In this document: positions 17,614 to 25,784 of the stretch, one piece after another
How the letters are laid out: every line of letters starts with the position of its first letter
How positions within the stretch are numbered: the first letter of the stretch is position 1
Assembly: GCF_004331695.1 (NCBI RefSeq)
Contig: NZ_SJSL01000001.1
Coordinates: 1-64,000, forward strand
From: Pedobacter psychroterrae
GTDB lineage: Bacteria > Bacteroidota > Bacteroidia > Sphingobacteriales > Sphingobacteriaceae
Reading direction: 5' to 3'
Length of the DNA stretch: 64,000 bases
Notes under the pieces: model-generated
What the model saw: the letters and a program-made list of their open reading frames with translations, nothing else
The model's database searches: none
Told to the model about the DNA's origin: nothing
Made by a program: the position numbers and the translations under genes

Positions 17614-18623
17614 GAGACTACCATATTAACCAGTGCTTGTATAAACTTTGGATGATCATTTAAACTTTCTACCAGCTGCACATGTTCACCACCCAGGGCT
17701 CTGAATTCCTCATGATATTCCACCGTAATTTCATATAAGGTCTCCAGACAGTCGGCCACAAATGCGGGACTGAAAACAAGCAGGCGTTTCTTCCCTTCAG
17801 CAGCCAGTCTTTTTAATACATCAGTAGTATAAGGCTGTACCCAGGGTTCTTTTCCCAAACGCGACTGGAAGCAAACCGTATAATTCTCTCTGGAAATATT
17901 GAGCTTAGCAGCTATTAACTTTGCGGTATCATGCCCTTGTGCAGAATAGCAGAATTTATTAGTATCATTTAAAGTATCACAGCAATTGTCCTTTTTTAGA
18001 CAATAATGCCCCGCATGGTCGCACTTCAGCAATTGTCGCTCAGGAAGTCCATGAAAACTAAATAAAACATGATCATATGTTTCCGGCTGATATTTTCGTC
18101 CGTTCTCAGCAAAAGTCTCAATTATCAACTCATTGTCGTGAAAAGAATTCACAAAACTGACAGGCGGTATCGTCTGCCATTTACTCACTATCTCCATCAC
18201 ATGCTGTATTACAGAACCGCTGCTTGCAGAGGCATATTGTGGAAACATAGGGATTACCTTAATGCTTTCCACCAAACCTGCTTTCAGTTTTTCAAGGGCT
18301 GACAAGATAGAAGGACTCTGATACCTCATAGCCAGCTCTACATGGTAGTCCGCTCCTAATTGCTCCTGAACAAGCGCCGCCTGTATTCTGCTATAGTACA
18401 ACAACGGAGACCCGTTTTCATCCCATATCTCCTTATACAATTTTGACGTTTTAGGGCTTCGAAATGGCACGATGATACCTTTTACAAGTAAAGTTCTTTT
18501 AAAGGCATTGATATCAATTACACGCTCATCCATCAGAAACTGATCAAGATATTTGCGCACATCACTTACCTCCGGACTATCCGGAGTACCCAAATTCACT
18601 AATAGTATGCCCTTTTTTCCCAT
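17610..18623 (-). CDS. hemH: Ferrochelatase, possibly carrying an Fe-S cluster
   Basis: A 337-residue enzyme that inserts Fe2+ into a porphyrin in haem synthesis. It has LLVNLGTPDSPE, MFPQYASASSGS and the catalytic His191 in FSFHGLPERQL. Right after it lies a Cys-rich insert, C201-x6-C208-x5-C214-C215-x9-C225. It resembles the internal cysteine cluster of [2Fe-2S] ferrochelatases known in some bacteria. The frame opens at 18677, but the ATG at 18623 (MGKKGILLVNLG) is the family start. It is 64 bp downstream of ispH on the same strand and convergent with waaA. Confidence 0.94.
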   Translation of the reverse strand: MGKKGILLVNLGTPDSPEVSDVRKYLDQFLMDERVIDINAFKRTLLVKGIIVPFRSPKTSKLYKEIWDENGSPLLYYSRIQAALVQEQLGADYHVELAMRYQSPSILSALEKLKAGLVESIKVIPMFPQYASASSGSVIQHVMEIVSKWQTIPPVSFVNSFHDNELIIETFAENGRKYQPETYDHVLFSFHGLPERQLLKCDHAGHYCLKKDNCCDTLNDTNKFCYSAQGHDTAKLIAAKLNISRENYTVCFQSRLGKEPWVQPYTTDVLKRLAAEGKKRLLVFSPAFVADCLETLYEITVEYHEEFRALGGEHVQLVESLNDHPKFIQALVNMVVS

Positions 18624-18687
18624 AATACGGCGCGAAATTAAATTATTCTGATCTGGAATCAGCTTAATAAAAAACAATAATTACTTT

Positions 18688-19536
18688 TTAATGATGAAGC
18701 AGAAAGGACTTTACCTCTTCCATCAACCACATAGGGGTTGAGGTTGCTCCGCATATGCCCACCTTGTCGTCTGCAGAAAACCAATTCATATCAATCTCTT
18801 CTATATTCGATATAAAATAAGAATTGTCATTATATTTTTTGCAGACATCATACAGCACCTTTCCGTTTGATGATTTTTTTCCTGATACAAATAAGATCTT
18901 ATCGTAGTTCACTACAAATTTCTCAAGATCACCATATCTATTCGATACCTGCCGGCAAATTGTATCATTTGCTTTAACTTCATAACCTCTGTTGATTAAT
19001 TGTTCTTTGATATGATAGAATTTATCTGTGCTTTTAGTAGTTTGACTATATAACGTAAAACTGGCAGGTAACTTAACGTCATCCAATTCAGCCAAATCCT
19101 GAAATACAATGGCTTTACCGTCTGTTTGTCCCTGCAAACCCACCACTTCAGCATGGCCGTGTTTACCAAATATCAAGATTTGCTCGTCCTCATCATGTGA
19201 ATTTTTTATCCGGTTCTGCAGTTTTAAAACCACGGGACAGGATGCATCTATGAGCGTAAGATTATTTTCTAATGCCAGTTGATACGTAGACGGTGCCTCA
19301 CCATGCGCTCTGATCAGCACCTTCTCATTGTGCAGATTGTTCAGTTGTTCATGATCAATGATCCTTAAGCCTTTATCAGTCAGCCGCTTCACTTCTTCAT
19401 CATTATGCACAATATCTCCCAGGCAGTACAGATAATCCTCATGGGCCAGAATGTCTTCAGCCATGTCGATCGCGTACACCACTCCGAAGCAAAATCCCGA
19501 TGCCTTATCTATATTTACAGTTAAATTGTACTTCAT
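18688..19536 (-). CDS. ispH: 4-hydroxy-3-methylbut-2-enyl diphosphate reductase
   Basis: A 282-residue [4Fe-4S] enzyme for the last step of the MEP isoprenoid pathway. The three cluster cysteines are seen in SGFCFGVVYAI (Cys16), DASCPVV and NDTICRQVSNR. The substrate-binding HGEAP and the ICGATSTPMWLMEEV end are also present. The ATG at 19536 is used; a GTG codon directly before it could also start. A TAAGTTTG promoter element lies 24 bp upstream. The MEP route also fits the nearby membrane-lipid and pigment-type genes. Confidence 0.95.
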   Translation of the reverse strand: MKYNLTVNIDKASGFCFGVVYAIDMAEDILAHEDYLYCLGDIVHNDEEVKRLTDKGLRIIDHEQLNNLHNEKVLIRAHGEAPSTYQLALENNLTLIDASCPVVLKLQNRIKNSHDEDEQILIFGKHGHAEVVGLQGQTDGKAIVFQDLAELDDVKLPASFTLYSQTTKSTDKFYHIKEQLINRGYEVKANDTICRQVSNRYGDLEKFVVNYDKILFVSGKKSSNGKVLYDVCKKYNDNSYFISNIEEIDMNWFSADDKVGICGATSTPMWLMEEVKSFLLHH

Positions 19537-19560
19537 CACAAGTTAATAGCTAATCAACTA

Positions 19561-19568
19561 CAAACTTA
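19561..19568 (-). promoter_or_regulatory. TAnnTTTG -7 element upstream of ispH
   Basis: TAAGTTTG on the minus strand gives a predicted leader of about 20 nt before the ATG at 19536. The same 8-mer occurs upstream of rlmD. No convincing -33 element is seen. Confidence 0.45.
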
Positions 19569-19630
19569 GGCAAAACAATGTTTGCATTTGTCAGCTGATA
19601 AAAAAAAATGCATCCAGATGGATAATCAAA

Positions 19631-20515
19631 TCATCTCCTATATTGGAGTGCTTTGCTACAGATCTCCTTTAGTAAAAACCAGGAAAGTAATGTCATTTGT
19701 ACCGGATGCAACAGCACATTAACAACAGGATTTTCATTTGTGAGAAAAGAGATCATTACCCGGGTCAAGAAGATCAGCCCTATTGGCAAAGCCACAAAAG
19801 AAGGCTCAAAATAAATAAACATCACAATAGGCCCTGCTATTAATAATAAAAGATAAATTAGCGCTGCTAAGCTATTATTACCAAATACCTGCAGCAATTG
19901 TCTACCTTGCACATTAGCTCCCTCAGTATTATTTATCAATAATCCATTTGCCAGAAGTGTTTCCATACGCTCCCGCGACCTGTTTGACCGGTAATCCTCT
20001 GCATTAAAGAACATACATCCCGTATTTACCATAGCAAAGGCCGGACTGCTTGTCAACCGCATTAACCTTAACGGAAACATATTTAGCACAATAAATTCCT
20101 TTATCGGAACCACACACCATTCATACGCTGTATTTAACTGCTGAGTCGGAATTAAATGCAGCAAACTAAGATTAAACACCTTGGTACGATACACCAGGTT
20201 GTTAATCAGACCATTGCCAACTACCATATTTGGTTCTAAAAACAACAAATACTTACCCTTTGCTTTGTCTGTCAATAGCTGTTCATCCTCATCATCCGCT
20301 TTAATAATGACCTCCAGATTTTGATAATCCTGCTGCTTCAGTGAATCTAAAAGAACTGATATATCCTCGCCAGGTAATGGTGCCAGTATCACAGAAACCA
20401 TATCGGTAAACCGTCTTCCGTATTTATTAAGCTTTGGATTAGACAGGAAATTAAACAAGGTTACTGAAAAACGCAGCACTAAAAATACCAGTATGGCATA
20501 AATAAAGATGATCAT
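19631..20515 (-). CDS. Membrane glycosyltransferase-like protein, DxD motif lost
   Basis: A 294-residue protein. An N-terminal helix (3-20) is followed by a GT2-like domain with VSVILAPLPGEDISVLLDSL and QNLEVIIKADDED, then at least two C-terminal helices (LAALIYLLLLIAGPIVMFIYF). Where active family-2 enzymes have a metal-binding DxD, this protein has LFLEPNMVVG (Glu94-Pro-Asn96), so catalysis is doubtful. It overlaps the acyltransferase gene upstream by four bases (ATGA). Similar glycosyltransferase/acyltransferase pairs modify carotenoids in some bacteria, but no crt gene is present here. Confidence 0.7.
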   Translation of the reverse strand: MIIFIYAILVFLVLRFSVTLFNFLSNPKLNKYGRRFTDMVSVILAPLPGEDISVLLDSLKQQDYQNLEVIIKADDEDEQLLTDKAKGKYLLFLEPNMVVGNGLINNLVYRTKVFNLSLLHLIPTQQLNTAYEWCVVPIKEFIVLNMFPLRLMRLTSSPAFAMVNTGCMFFNAEDYRSNRSRERMETLLANGLLINNTEGANVQGRQLLQVFGNNSLAALIYLLLLIAGPIVMFIYFEPSFVALPIGLIFLTRVMISFLTNENPVVNVLLHPVQMTLLSWFLLKEICSKALQYRR

Positions 20516-21132
20516 ATGTATTCAACCTGATCCGCTAGGGCTTGCTCATAATGCTTATTATATTCACTCTTGAGCAATTGTAGGCTGATGTATTCTTCAG
20601 CTTCCCAATTACGGAGATAGGTTCTCACCTGCGGCTTTCGCTTTCCAAAATAATCTACCAGAGTAGCTGAAAAAACAATCTGAAATTTCTTTTTAGATGC
20701 GTTTACAATCTGCATCACCCCTTTTTCAAATACGATACTATCTGCATAACTGGTATAGCGCTTACCTTGCGGAAATACCAGTACCAGGTTCCCGGCATCA
20801 TTCAAAAGCTGCCCTGCATAAAGTAATGTTTCTACAACGTCTTTGCCTTTATTTACTGCCGCAAATGCCCCCGCATATTTCAGGTACCAGTTTTGTTCAT
20901 AATCTTCATTAGTCACCAATACATGAAAATTCTTTTTAAAAGAAAGCCGGTTAAGTTGAAACATTAGAAAGCCGTCCCACCAGCTAAAGTGATTGGCCAA
21001 TAACAGTATTGCCTCATCGCTTTTAACCGGTATCCGGTTGAAAGTGTAAGAATAAAAATCCTTCTTTATGATATAAGCAATATACCAGGAAAAGATCTTA
21101 AATAATAATGGGCTTTTTTGGGGCTGGTACAT
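20512..21132 (-). CDS. PlsC-like acyltransferase
   Basis: A 206-residue membrane-associated acyltransferase of the lysophospholipid acyltransferase (PlsC) family. The catalytic HX4D motif is NHFSWWD (His48, Asp53), and LVFPQGKRYTS replaces the usual FPEGTRS substrate motif. Members move an acyl chain to a lysolipid or other hydroxyl acceptor. It is the first gene of a two-gene unit with the glycosyltransferase-like gene, overlapping it by four bases. The atypical QGKRY motif and the partner suggest an acceptor other than standard lysophosphatidate. Confidence 0.82.
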   Translation of the reverse strand: MYQPQKSPLLFKIFSWYIAYIIKKDFYSYTFNRIPVKSDEAILLLANHFSWWDGFLMFQLNRLSFKKNFHVLVTNEDYEQNWYLKYAGAFAAVNKGKDVVETLLYAGQLLNDAGNLVLVFPQGKRYTSYADSIVFEKGVMQIVNASKKKFQIVFSATLVDYFGKRKPQVRTYLRNWEAEEYISLQLLKSEYNKHYEQALADQVEYI

Positions 21133-21171
21133 CCCTCTAAAATGAGAAAATTTGCGCTCAATTGCAAATGC

Positions 21172-21681
21172 TTAGCTTAAATAGACCCGGTCTTCTTCAC
21201 CTTCTACATCCATAACCACGTCCACATGCTCTTTCAATACTGTGGCCAACTGCAAACCAACATAATCTGTAGCTATAGGAAATATTTTATGTCGCCTGTC
21301 TACCAATACAACAGTTCGGATCTTTTTATGCGGGGTATTTAAAAAAACACCAAGTCCATAAGCAAGCGTTTTACCGCTATTCAAAACATCATCAACCAAT
21401 ATCACTACTTTATTCTTCCAATGAGATTCGTCCAGGTCTGTATTGGCTACCAGTTTGCTGTTCAACCTGTCCAGATCTATTTTGAGCATCACAATTTTAA
21501 AATTAGAGATCTTTAAAAGCACTTCCTGCAGGCGCAAAGCCAGTTTATATCCACGGTCCCATATTCCTGCCAATACGATTTCCTGCTCGTCAAGATTATC
21601 TTCCAATATCTGGTATGCTATTCTATTAATCCTTTGCTGTATCTGATTCTTATCAAGAATAAGTAACTGAGATTCTGCCAT
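21172..21681 (-). CDS. Phosphoribosyltransferase family protein (PyrR-like)
   Basis: A 169-residue type I phosphoribosyltransferase. The PRPP-binding loop is VVILVDDVLNSGKT (92-105), and VLAGIWDRGYKLALRLQ carries the pyrophosphate loop. The overall form is like PyrR, which can act as uracil phosphoribosyltransferase or as a regulator of pyrimidine genes. No pyr genes or PyrR-type attenuator are nearby, so the base specificity is open. It is a monocistronic minus-strand gene separated by 39 bp from the acyltransferase unit. Confidence 0.85.
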   Translation of the reverse strand: MAESQLLILDKNQIQQRINRIAYQILEDNLDEQEIVLAGIWDRGYKLALRLQEVLLKISNFKIVMLKIDLDRLNSKLVANTDLDESHWKNKVVILVDDVLNSGKTLAYGLGVFLNTPHKKIRTVVLVDRRHKIFPIATDYVGLQLATVLKEHVDVVMDVEGEEDRVYLS

Positions 21682-21840
21682 CTGATATTATGTTGTTTTT
21701 CGTTTACAAAAAGAACGATTTTAAGACTCATAATCAAACTTAGCTGAAAGTATTTTTGAGATTAAATAAATTTCACCATCGCTGCAACGTTTGCCCCATC
21801 TTTACGTCTAATTACTATAAACCTATAAAAAAACAAAAAG

Positions 21841-22554
21841 ATGAAGAAGTTTAACCCAATAAAATTATCCGCACTTACATTGGCCTTCTCCGCAATTGCC
21901 TTCTCGCTTAGCGCTCAGGATAGCAAAGATGTAACACTCAGAAATTTCAATGAAGTTTCCGTTTCAAGCGGCATAGACCTGTATCTTACTCAGAGCACTG
22001 CAGAAAATATTAAGGTTATAGCCCATCCTGATCTCTTAAAAGATGTAATCATCGAAAAAGAGAATAACTTGCTAAAGATCAGGTACAGAAACAACATAAG
22101 CTGGGGCAGGATGTTTAAAGGCCAGAGTATTAAGGTCTATGTTAATTACAAAACACTGCAGGCTATTTCGGCTAGCGGCGGAAGTGATGTTTTTACGCAA
22201 AACACTTTGAAAACAGATAAACTGGTTGTCAGTGTAAGTGGGGGCTCTGATCTGGAATTAAATTTAGTGACTAAAGACCTGCAGGTCCAGAGCTCAGGAG
22301 GGTCAGATATTGAATTAAAAGGCAGCGCGGTAAACATGCAGGCCAGCGTGAGCGGAGGAAGCGATATTGATGCTTTAGGCTTTGTTGTCGAATATGCCAG
22401 GGTAACGGCAAGCGGGGGGTCAGATGCAAATGTGAACGTTACCAAAGCTTTGGAAGCAAGTGCAAGCGGCGGCAGTGATGTCAATTATAAAGGAAATGCA
22501 TCTGTAAAGAAAACCTCTTCCAGCAGAAGCGGTGATGTAAAAAGGATAAATTAA
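21841..22554 (+). CDS. Secreted head-GIN/DUF2807 protein with SGGSD repeats
   Basis: A 237-residue exported protein. The signal peptide (MKKFNPIKLSALTLAFSAIAFSLSAQ) is followed by a DUF2807 (auto-transporter adhesin head GIN) domain beginning VTLRNFNEVSVSSGIDLYLTQ. The second half has six copies of SGGSD spaced by about 18-22 residues, each preceded by a beta-strand pattern. This suggests a right-handed beta-helix with a Gly-Gly-Ser-Asp turn on one edge. The C-terminus is basic (SRSGDVKRIN). The role is unknown; exported DUF2807 proteins are common in Bacteroidota. It is monocistronic with its own terminator. Confidence 0.88.
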   Translation: MKKFNPIKLSALTLAFSAIAFSLSAQDSKDVTLRNFNEVSVSSGIDLYLTQSTAENIKVIAHPDLLKDVIIEKENNLLKIRYRNNISWGRMFKGQSIKVYVNYKTLQAISASGGSDVFTQNTLKTDKLVVSVSGGSDLELNLVTKDLQVQSSGGSDIELKGSAVNMQASVSGGSDIDALGFVVEYARVTASGGSDANVNVTKALEASASGGSDVNYKGNASVKKTSSSRSGDVKRIN

Positions 22555-22578
22555 AATTTAGACAATTAGTTTTTTAGT

Positions 22579-22612
22579 AATCCCTGCCAGGCGGATACCT
22601 GCAGGGATTTTT
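22579..22612 (+). terminator. Rho-independent terminator after DUF2807 gene
   Basis: AATCCCTGC (22579-22587) pairs with GCAGGGATT (22601-22609), followed by a T-run. It ends the plus-strand gene and faces the convergent 134-aa gene, whose stop lies 11 bp further on. Confidence 0.8.
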
Positions 22613-22622
22613 AAATCAGCTA

Positions 22623-23027
22623 TTAGCCTCTGTTTTTATAAGGATAAAAAATAAAATTGGCTCCCTCGGGTACTATCACAAATACACACATAAAGTCTTC
22701 CGGCTTCTTATAATTTTTAAGAAACAATGCCCTTTTATCAGGCGTGATAATACCCTTTTCAACAAATTCTTCAAATGTAGAAGCCTGAATGGTCCATTCT
22801 GTATTCAATTCGTTTCTATCGAGTATCTTTTCGCCAATATTAACTGTATGTTGATGCGCTATAAATATAGGATTGACAGACAAACCCTCCACCATAATCT
22901 CTACCGCAATTTCTCTTATAGAATCGGCATACAGATCAAGATCTTTCTCCAGGCTTATCAGGGGACTTTTAGCTTTCTCCTCTTTATTACCCTCAGGCTG
23001 TTGTGGCATTAATTCTTCTAAATCCAT
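22623..23027 (-). CDS. Uncharacterised acidic protein downstream of rlmD
   Basis: A 134-residue cytoplasmic protein without a recognised domain. An acidic, low-complexity N-terminus (EELMPQQPEGNKEEKAKS) precedes a compact alpha/beta part with EIAVEIMVEGLSVNPIFIAHQH and a hydrophobic end, VFVIVPEGANFIFYPYKNRG. It starts 12 bp after the rlmD stop and is therefore likely co-transcribed with it. The strong beta pattern near the end suggests a real folded protein rather than a chance frame. Function unknown. Confidence 0.7.
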   Translation of the reverse strand: MDLEELMPQQPEGNKEEKAKSPLISLEKDLDLYADSIREIAVEIMVEGLSVNPIFIAHQHTVNIGEKILDRNELNTEWTIQASTFEEFVEKGIITPDKRALFLKNYKKPEDFMCVFVIVPEGANFIFYPYKNRG

Positions 23028-23039
23028 TCTTTAATTCTG

Positions 23040-24503
23040 TTAATCTTCAATAATTTCCAAAGTCTTTCCTCTGAACTTCAGCAATACGACATTTTCAACA
23101 TGTTGCGTATGCGGAAACATATCCACAGGCTTAATCCGCACTATAGTGTACTTCTCTTTTAGCAATGCCAGATCTCTTGCCTGTGTAGCAGCATTGCAAC
23201 TTACATATACTATCTTATCTGCTTCCATTTCTAACAGTCTATCCACTACGTCAGCATGCATACCCGCCCTTGGTGGATCGGTAATTACCACATCAGGCTT
23301 ACCATGCTGCACGATGAAGTCCCTGGTTAGAATGTCCTTCATATCACCGGCAAAGAAGGTTGTGTTGGCTATTTGATTTAGCTCAGCATTAAATTTTGCA
23401 TCTTCAATAGCAGTTGGTACATACTCTATTCCCACCACATGCTTTACCCCCCGGGCTACAAAATTAGCTATAGTTCCTGCCCCTGTATATAAATCATAAA
23501 CCAGTTCATCACCTGTAAATCCCGCAAATTCTTTCGTGATTTTATAAAGTTCATATGCCTGACCGGAATTTGTCTGGTAAAAGGACTTGGCCCCTATTTT
23601 AAATTTAAGGCCTTCCATTTCTTCAAAAATATGATCACGGCCGCCATAAGTAATCACCTCCTGATCAAATATCGTATCATTCTTTTTCTGATTGATGATA
23701 TACTGCAAGGAAGTGATCTCAGGGAAATTTACCTTCAGAAATTCCATCAATCCATTTACAGATTCCTGTCCCACATAAGCGAAGACCACCACTACCATCA
23801 CTTCTCCCGTCGATGAAGTACGGATGATCAGGTTCCTCAAATTTCCCTCATGGTTTCTAAGGTCATAGAAACTCATTCCGTTATTTAATGCATATGTCCT
23901 TACGCTGTTTCTGATCGAATTGGAAGGCTCAGCCTGCAGGTAGCAATGCTGAATATCCAATATTTTATCAAACCTAAGCGGCACATGAAATCCAAGGGCA
24001 TTCATCTCCAGATCTTCATTGGGCCCGACTATATCATCAGGCCTGTCCGCCATGTCCTGCTTATTCAGCCAGCGTTTATTAGAAAATGTATATTCCAGTT
24101 TATTACGGTAATATTTATTCTCTGCAGATCCCAAAATGGGCTCCATACTACTGGTATCTATTTTTGCCAGGCGTTGCAAGGCAGCCTCTACGTTTTTTTG
24201 CTTAAATTTTAATTGCGACTCATAGCCCATGTGTTGCCATTTACAACCACCACAAGTGCCAAAATGCTGACAAAAAGGATCTGTTCTTAAATCTGAAGGC
24301 TTAATCAGCTGCTCAATAACTGCTTCGGCAAAGTTCTTTTTCTTTTTAACGATCTTAACATCTACTATATCTCCCGGTACAGCCTTGTCTACAAATACCA
24401 CAAGTTCATCTGCTTTACCAACTCCTTTGCCTTCCTCGGCAATGTCTATAATACTTAAATTAGGAATGATGGTTACCGTCCCGGATTTTCTGTTTCTACT
24501 CAT
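23040..24503 (-). CDS. rlmD: 23S rRNA (uracil-5-)-methyltransferase, RlmD/RumA type
   Basis: A 487-residue SAM-dependent methyltransferase. An N-terminal TRAM domain (about 10-65) binds RNA. Four cluster cysteines follow: Cys78, Cys84 and Cys87 in CQHFGTCGGCKW, and Cys187 in IQHCYLQ. The methyltransferase domain has FYQTNSGQAYELY, YDLYTGAGTIANF, DPPRAGMH and the nucleophile in VYVSCNAATQARDL. The substrate is probably a uridine in 23S rRNA, although closely related enzymes differ in target. A TAAGTTTG element 8 bp before the ATG implies a very short leader. Confidence 0.9.
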   Translation of the reverse strand: MSRNRKSGTVTIIPNLSIIDIAEEGKGVGKADELVVFVDKAVPGDIVDVKIVKKKKNFAEAVIEQLIKPSDLRTDPFCQHFGTCGGCKWQHMGYESQLKFKQKNVEAALQRLAKIDTSSMEPILGSAENKYYRNKLEYTFSNKRWLNKQDMADRPDDIVGPNEDLEMNALGFHVPLRFDKILDIQHCYLQAEPSNSIRNSVRTYALNNGMSFYDLRNHEGNLRNLIIRTSSTGEVMVVVVFAYVGQESVNGLMEFLKVNFPEITSLQYIINQKKNDTIFDQEVITYGGRDHIFEEMEGLKFKIGAKSFYQTNSGQAYELYKITKEFAGFTGDELVYDLYTGAGTIANFVARGVKHVVGIEYVPTAIEDAKFNAELNQIANTTFFAGDMKDILTRDFIVQHGKPDVVITDPPRAGMHADVVDRLLEMEADKIVYVSCNAATQARDLALLKEKYTIVRIKPVDMFPHTQHVENVVLLKFRGKTLEIIED

Positions 24504-24510
24504 TATGGTA

Positions 24511-24518
24511 CAAACTTA
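24511..24518 (-). promoter_or_regulatory. TAnnTTTG -7 element directly upstream of rlmD
   Basis: TAAGTTTG ends 8 bp before the ATG at 24503, so the predicted transcript has a leader of only a few bases. The position and the 8-mer shared with ispH support it; no -33 element is clear. Confidence 0.4.
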
Positions 24519-24610
24519 GATAAAATTGGCCTGTTTTTAAATTCTACAGGCACAAAGATTTACCTGAAGTGCCTGGAACACCTTTTAAAAATAGAAATTA
24601 ACGTCAAACC

Positions 24611-24721
24611 CTACTTACCAAAGACTTTAAGGATAAAACCAAAAAAACCATTTACTAAGTTAAAGCTTACATCAAACTTCTCATCCACCATTACAGAAAT
24701 TTCCAAGATCTCTTTACTCAT
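24611..24721 (-). CDS. Possible 36-residue small protein
   Basis: An ATG-initiated minus-strand frame of 36 codons in the otherwise empty 298-bp gap between tetR and rlmD. The product begins MSKEILEISVMVDEKFDVSF and ends FFGFILKVFGK. It has an acidic, strand-like first half and a hydrophobic Phe/Gly-rich second half with two terminal lysines. It has no Shine-Dalgarno, which is normal for this group. It may be a small membrane-active peptide or a chance frame; the call is tentative. Confidence 0.3.
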   Translation of the reverse strand: MSKEILEISVMVDEKFDVSFNLVNGFFGFILKVFGK

Positions 24722-24801
24722 GACAACATCTAACTATTTAGCCAAAAATACACGTTTTTGTACCAAATACCAAAACGGTATAGTTAAGATATTGTAAAGA
24801 T

Positions 24802-25377
24802 TTAAAGTGCTGCCTTCACGAGAAAAGGAAGCAGTTCTTTTTGAAAGCTCACAAAGTTTTTCCTTACATCCGAGTCGCTGACAGAAGTAAAGGCAAATGA
24901 AAACACAATACTTTTACTTGCTTTAAGTAAAAAGGCCAATCCTTCCTTTCGTGATGGATTGTGTTTAAAATGATCCAGTTCCAGGTATGCCGACAACAGC
25001 AGAGATTCAAGCTGATCCGACAGGTGCTTTAAAAACTCTTGTGAATTCGCATTCTCCCGCACAAAATCCCATCCTATAAATTCATTGCAAACAGTATAGG
25101 TGAGCCTGCAGGTCTTCATTACCAGCGCCTTCAGGTGTTCTTCTTCATTGGCAAACTGCGCCTTATTTTTAAGGATCTCATGCAAATTCAGATCCAGGTA
25201 ATTCATTAAAATCGCATCCAGGATCTGCTCTTTGCTTTCAAAATACTTGTATATAGTGGCTTTAGCCATCCGCGCCTTCCTCGCAATTTCATTCACACTC
25301 GTCTTATGATACCCGTATTTCCTAAACAGTTCTTTTGCAGCCCTGATAATGCTTTCTTTAATTTTCTCCGGTTCCAT
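24802..25377 (-). CDS. TetR family transcriptional regulator
   Basis: A 191-residue regulator. The N-terminal TetR helix-turn-helix runs from KESIIRAAKELFRKYGYHKTS through VNEIARKARMAKATIYKYFESKEQIL (about 6-55). The C-terminal ligand domain is not assignable. Its ATG overlaps the stop of the upstream lipoprotein gene by one base (TAATG), which itself overlaps pheS by one base, so all three are likely co-transcribed. That is unusual for a TetR gene and leaves its targets unclear. The ligand may relate to the envelope, given the lipoprotein partner. Confidence 0.88.
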   Translation of the reverse strand: MEPEKIKESIIRAAKELFRKYGYHKTSVNEIARKARMAKATIYKYFESKEQILDAILMNYLDLNLHEILKNKAQFANEEEHLKALVMKTCRLTYTVCNEFIGWDFVRENANSQEFLKHLSDQLESLLLSAYLELDHFKHNPSRKEGLAFLLKASKSIVFSFAFTSVSDSDVRKNFVSFQKELLPFLVKAAL

Positions 25378-25784
25378 TAATTACTTACATTTATAGTCTG
25401 CCCTCCACGAAGTGACGTGGTATAGGATTTTAAACTGCGTACTGCAGGTGCTTTCTGTGGACTCCCATCAGTCAGCAAATATTTAGCCCCCGTACAGGGA
25501 TCGGTAGCCGTTATGCCTGTATCATCGGGCGACACTGCACATCCTTCTTTCGGATTTACAGAACTACACCTGTCAAATGCCACATATCCATTACCTGTAT
25601 TTACAATCATCAATCCTTTTACACCATGGTTGGGTACTAAGAGAACCCGGTTAACCGCTTTAATATTAAACTCCTGAACGGTCACATTGTATTCCACAAA
25701 TATGTTAGGAATCATCTCACCTTCCTTTCCGCAGCCTAATATAATTATTGTTAATAAAAATAATCCTGATAATCTCCTGATCAT
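25377..25784 (-). CDS. Lipoprotein with degenerate Rieske fold
   Basis: A 135-residue lipoprotein with lipobox IILGC (Cys18). The mature part follows the Rieske pattern: GYVAFDRCSSVNPKEGCAV, then DPCTGAKYLLTDGSPQKAP, then a closing AVRSLKSYTTSLRGGQTINV. However, the cluster ligands are missing. The first CxH box is replaced by CSS, and the second CPCH box by DPCT (Asp95-Thr98). It therefore probably has no [2Fe-2S] cluster and keeps the fold for another purpose. Cys73, Cys82 and Cys97 remain and could form a disulfide. It is coupled by one-base overlaps to pheS and tetR. Confidence 0.72.
   Translation of the reverse strand: MIRRLSGLFLLTIIILGCGKEGEMIPNIFVEYNVTVQEFNIKAVNRVLLVPNHGVKGLMIVNTGNGYVAFDRCSSVNPKEGCAVSPDDTGITATDPCTGAKYLLTDGSPQKAPAVRSLKSYTTSLRGGQTINVSN

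Noticed and set aside
22150..22500. DNA-level tandem repeat
   Set aside because: The SGGSD repetition is at protein level with varied codons; it is a coding feature, not a microsatellite.
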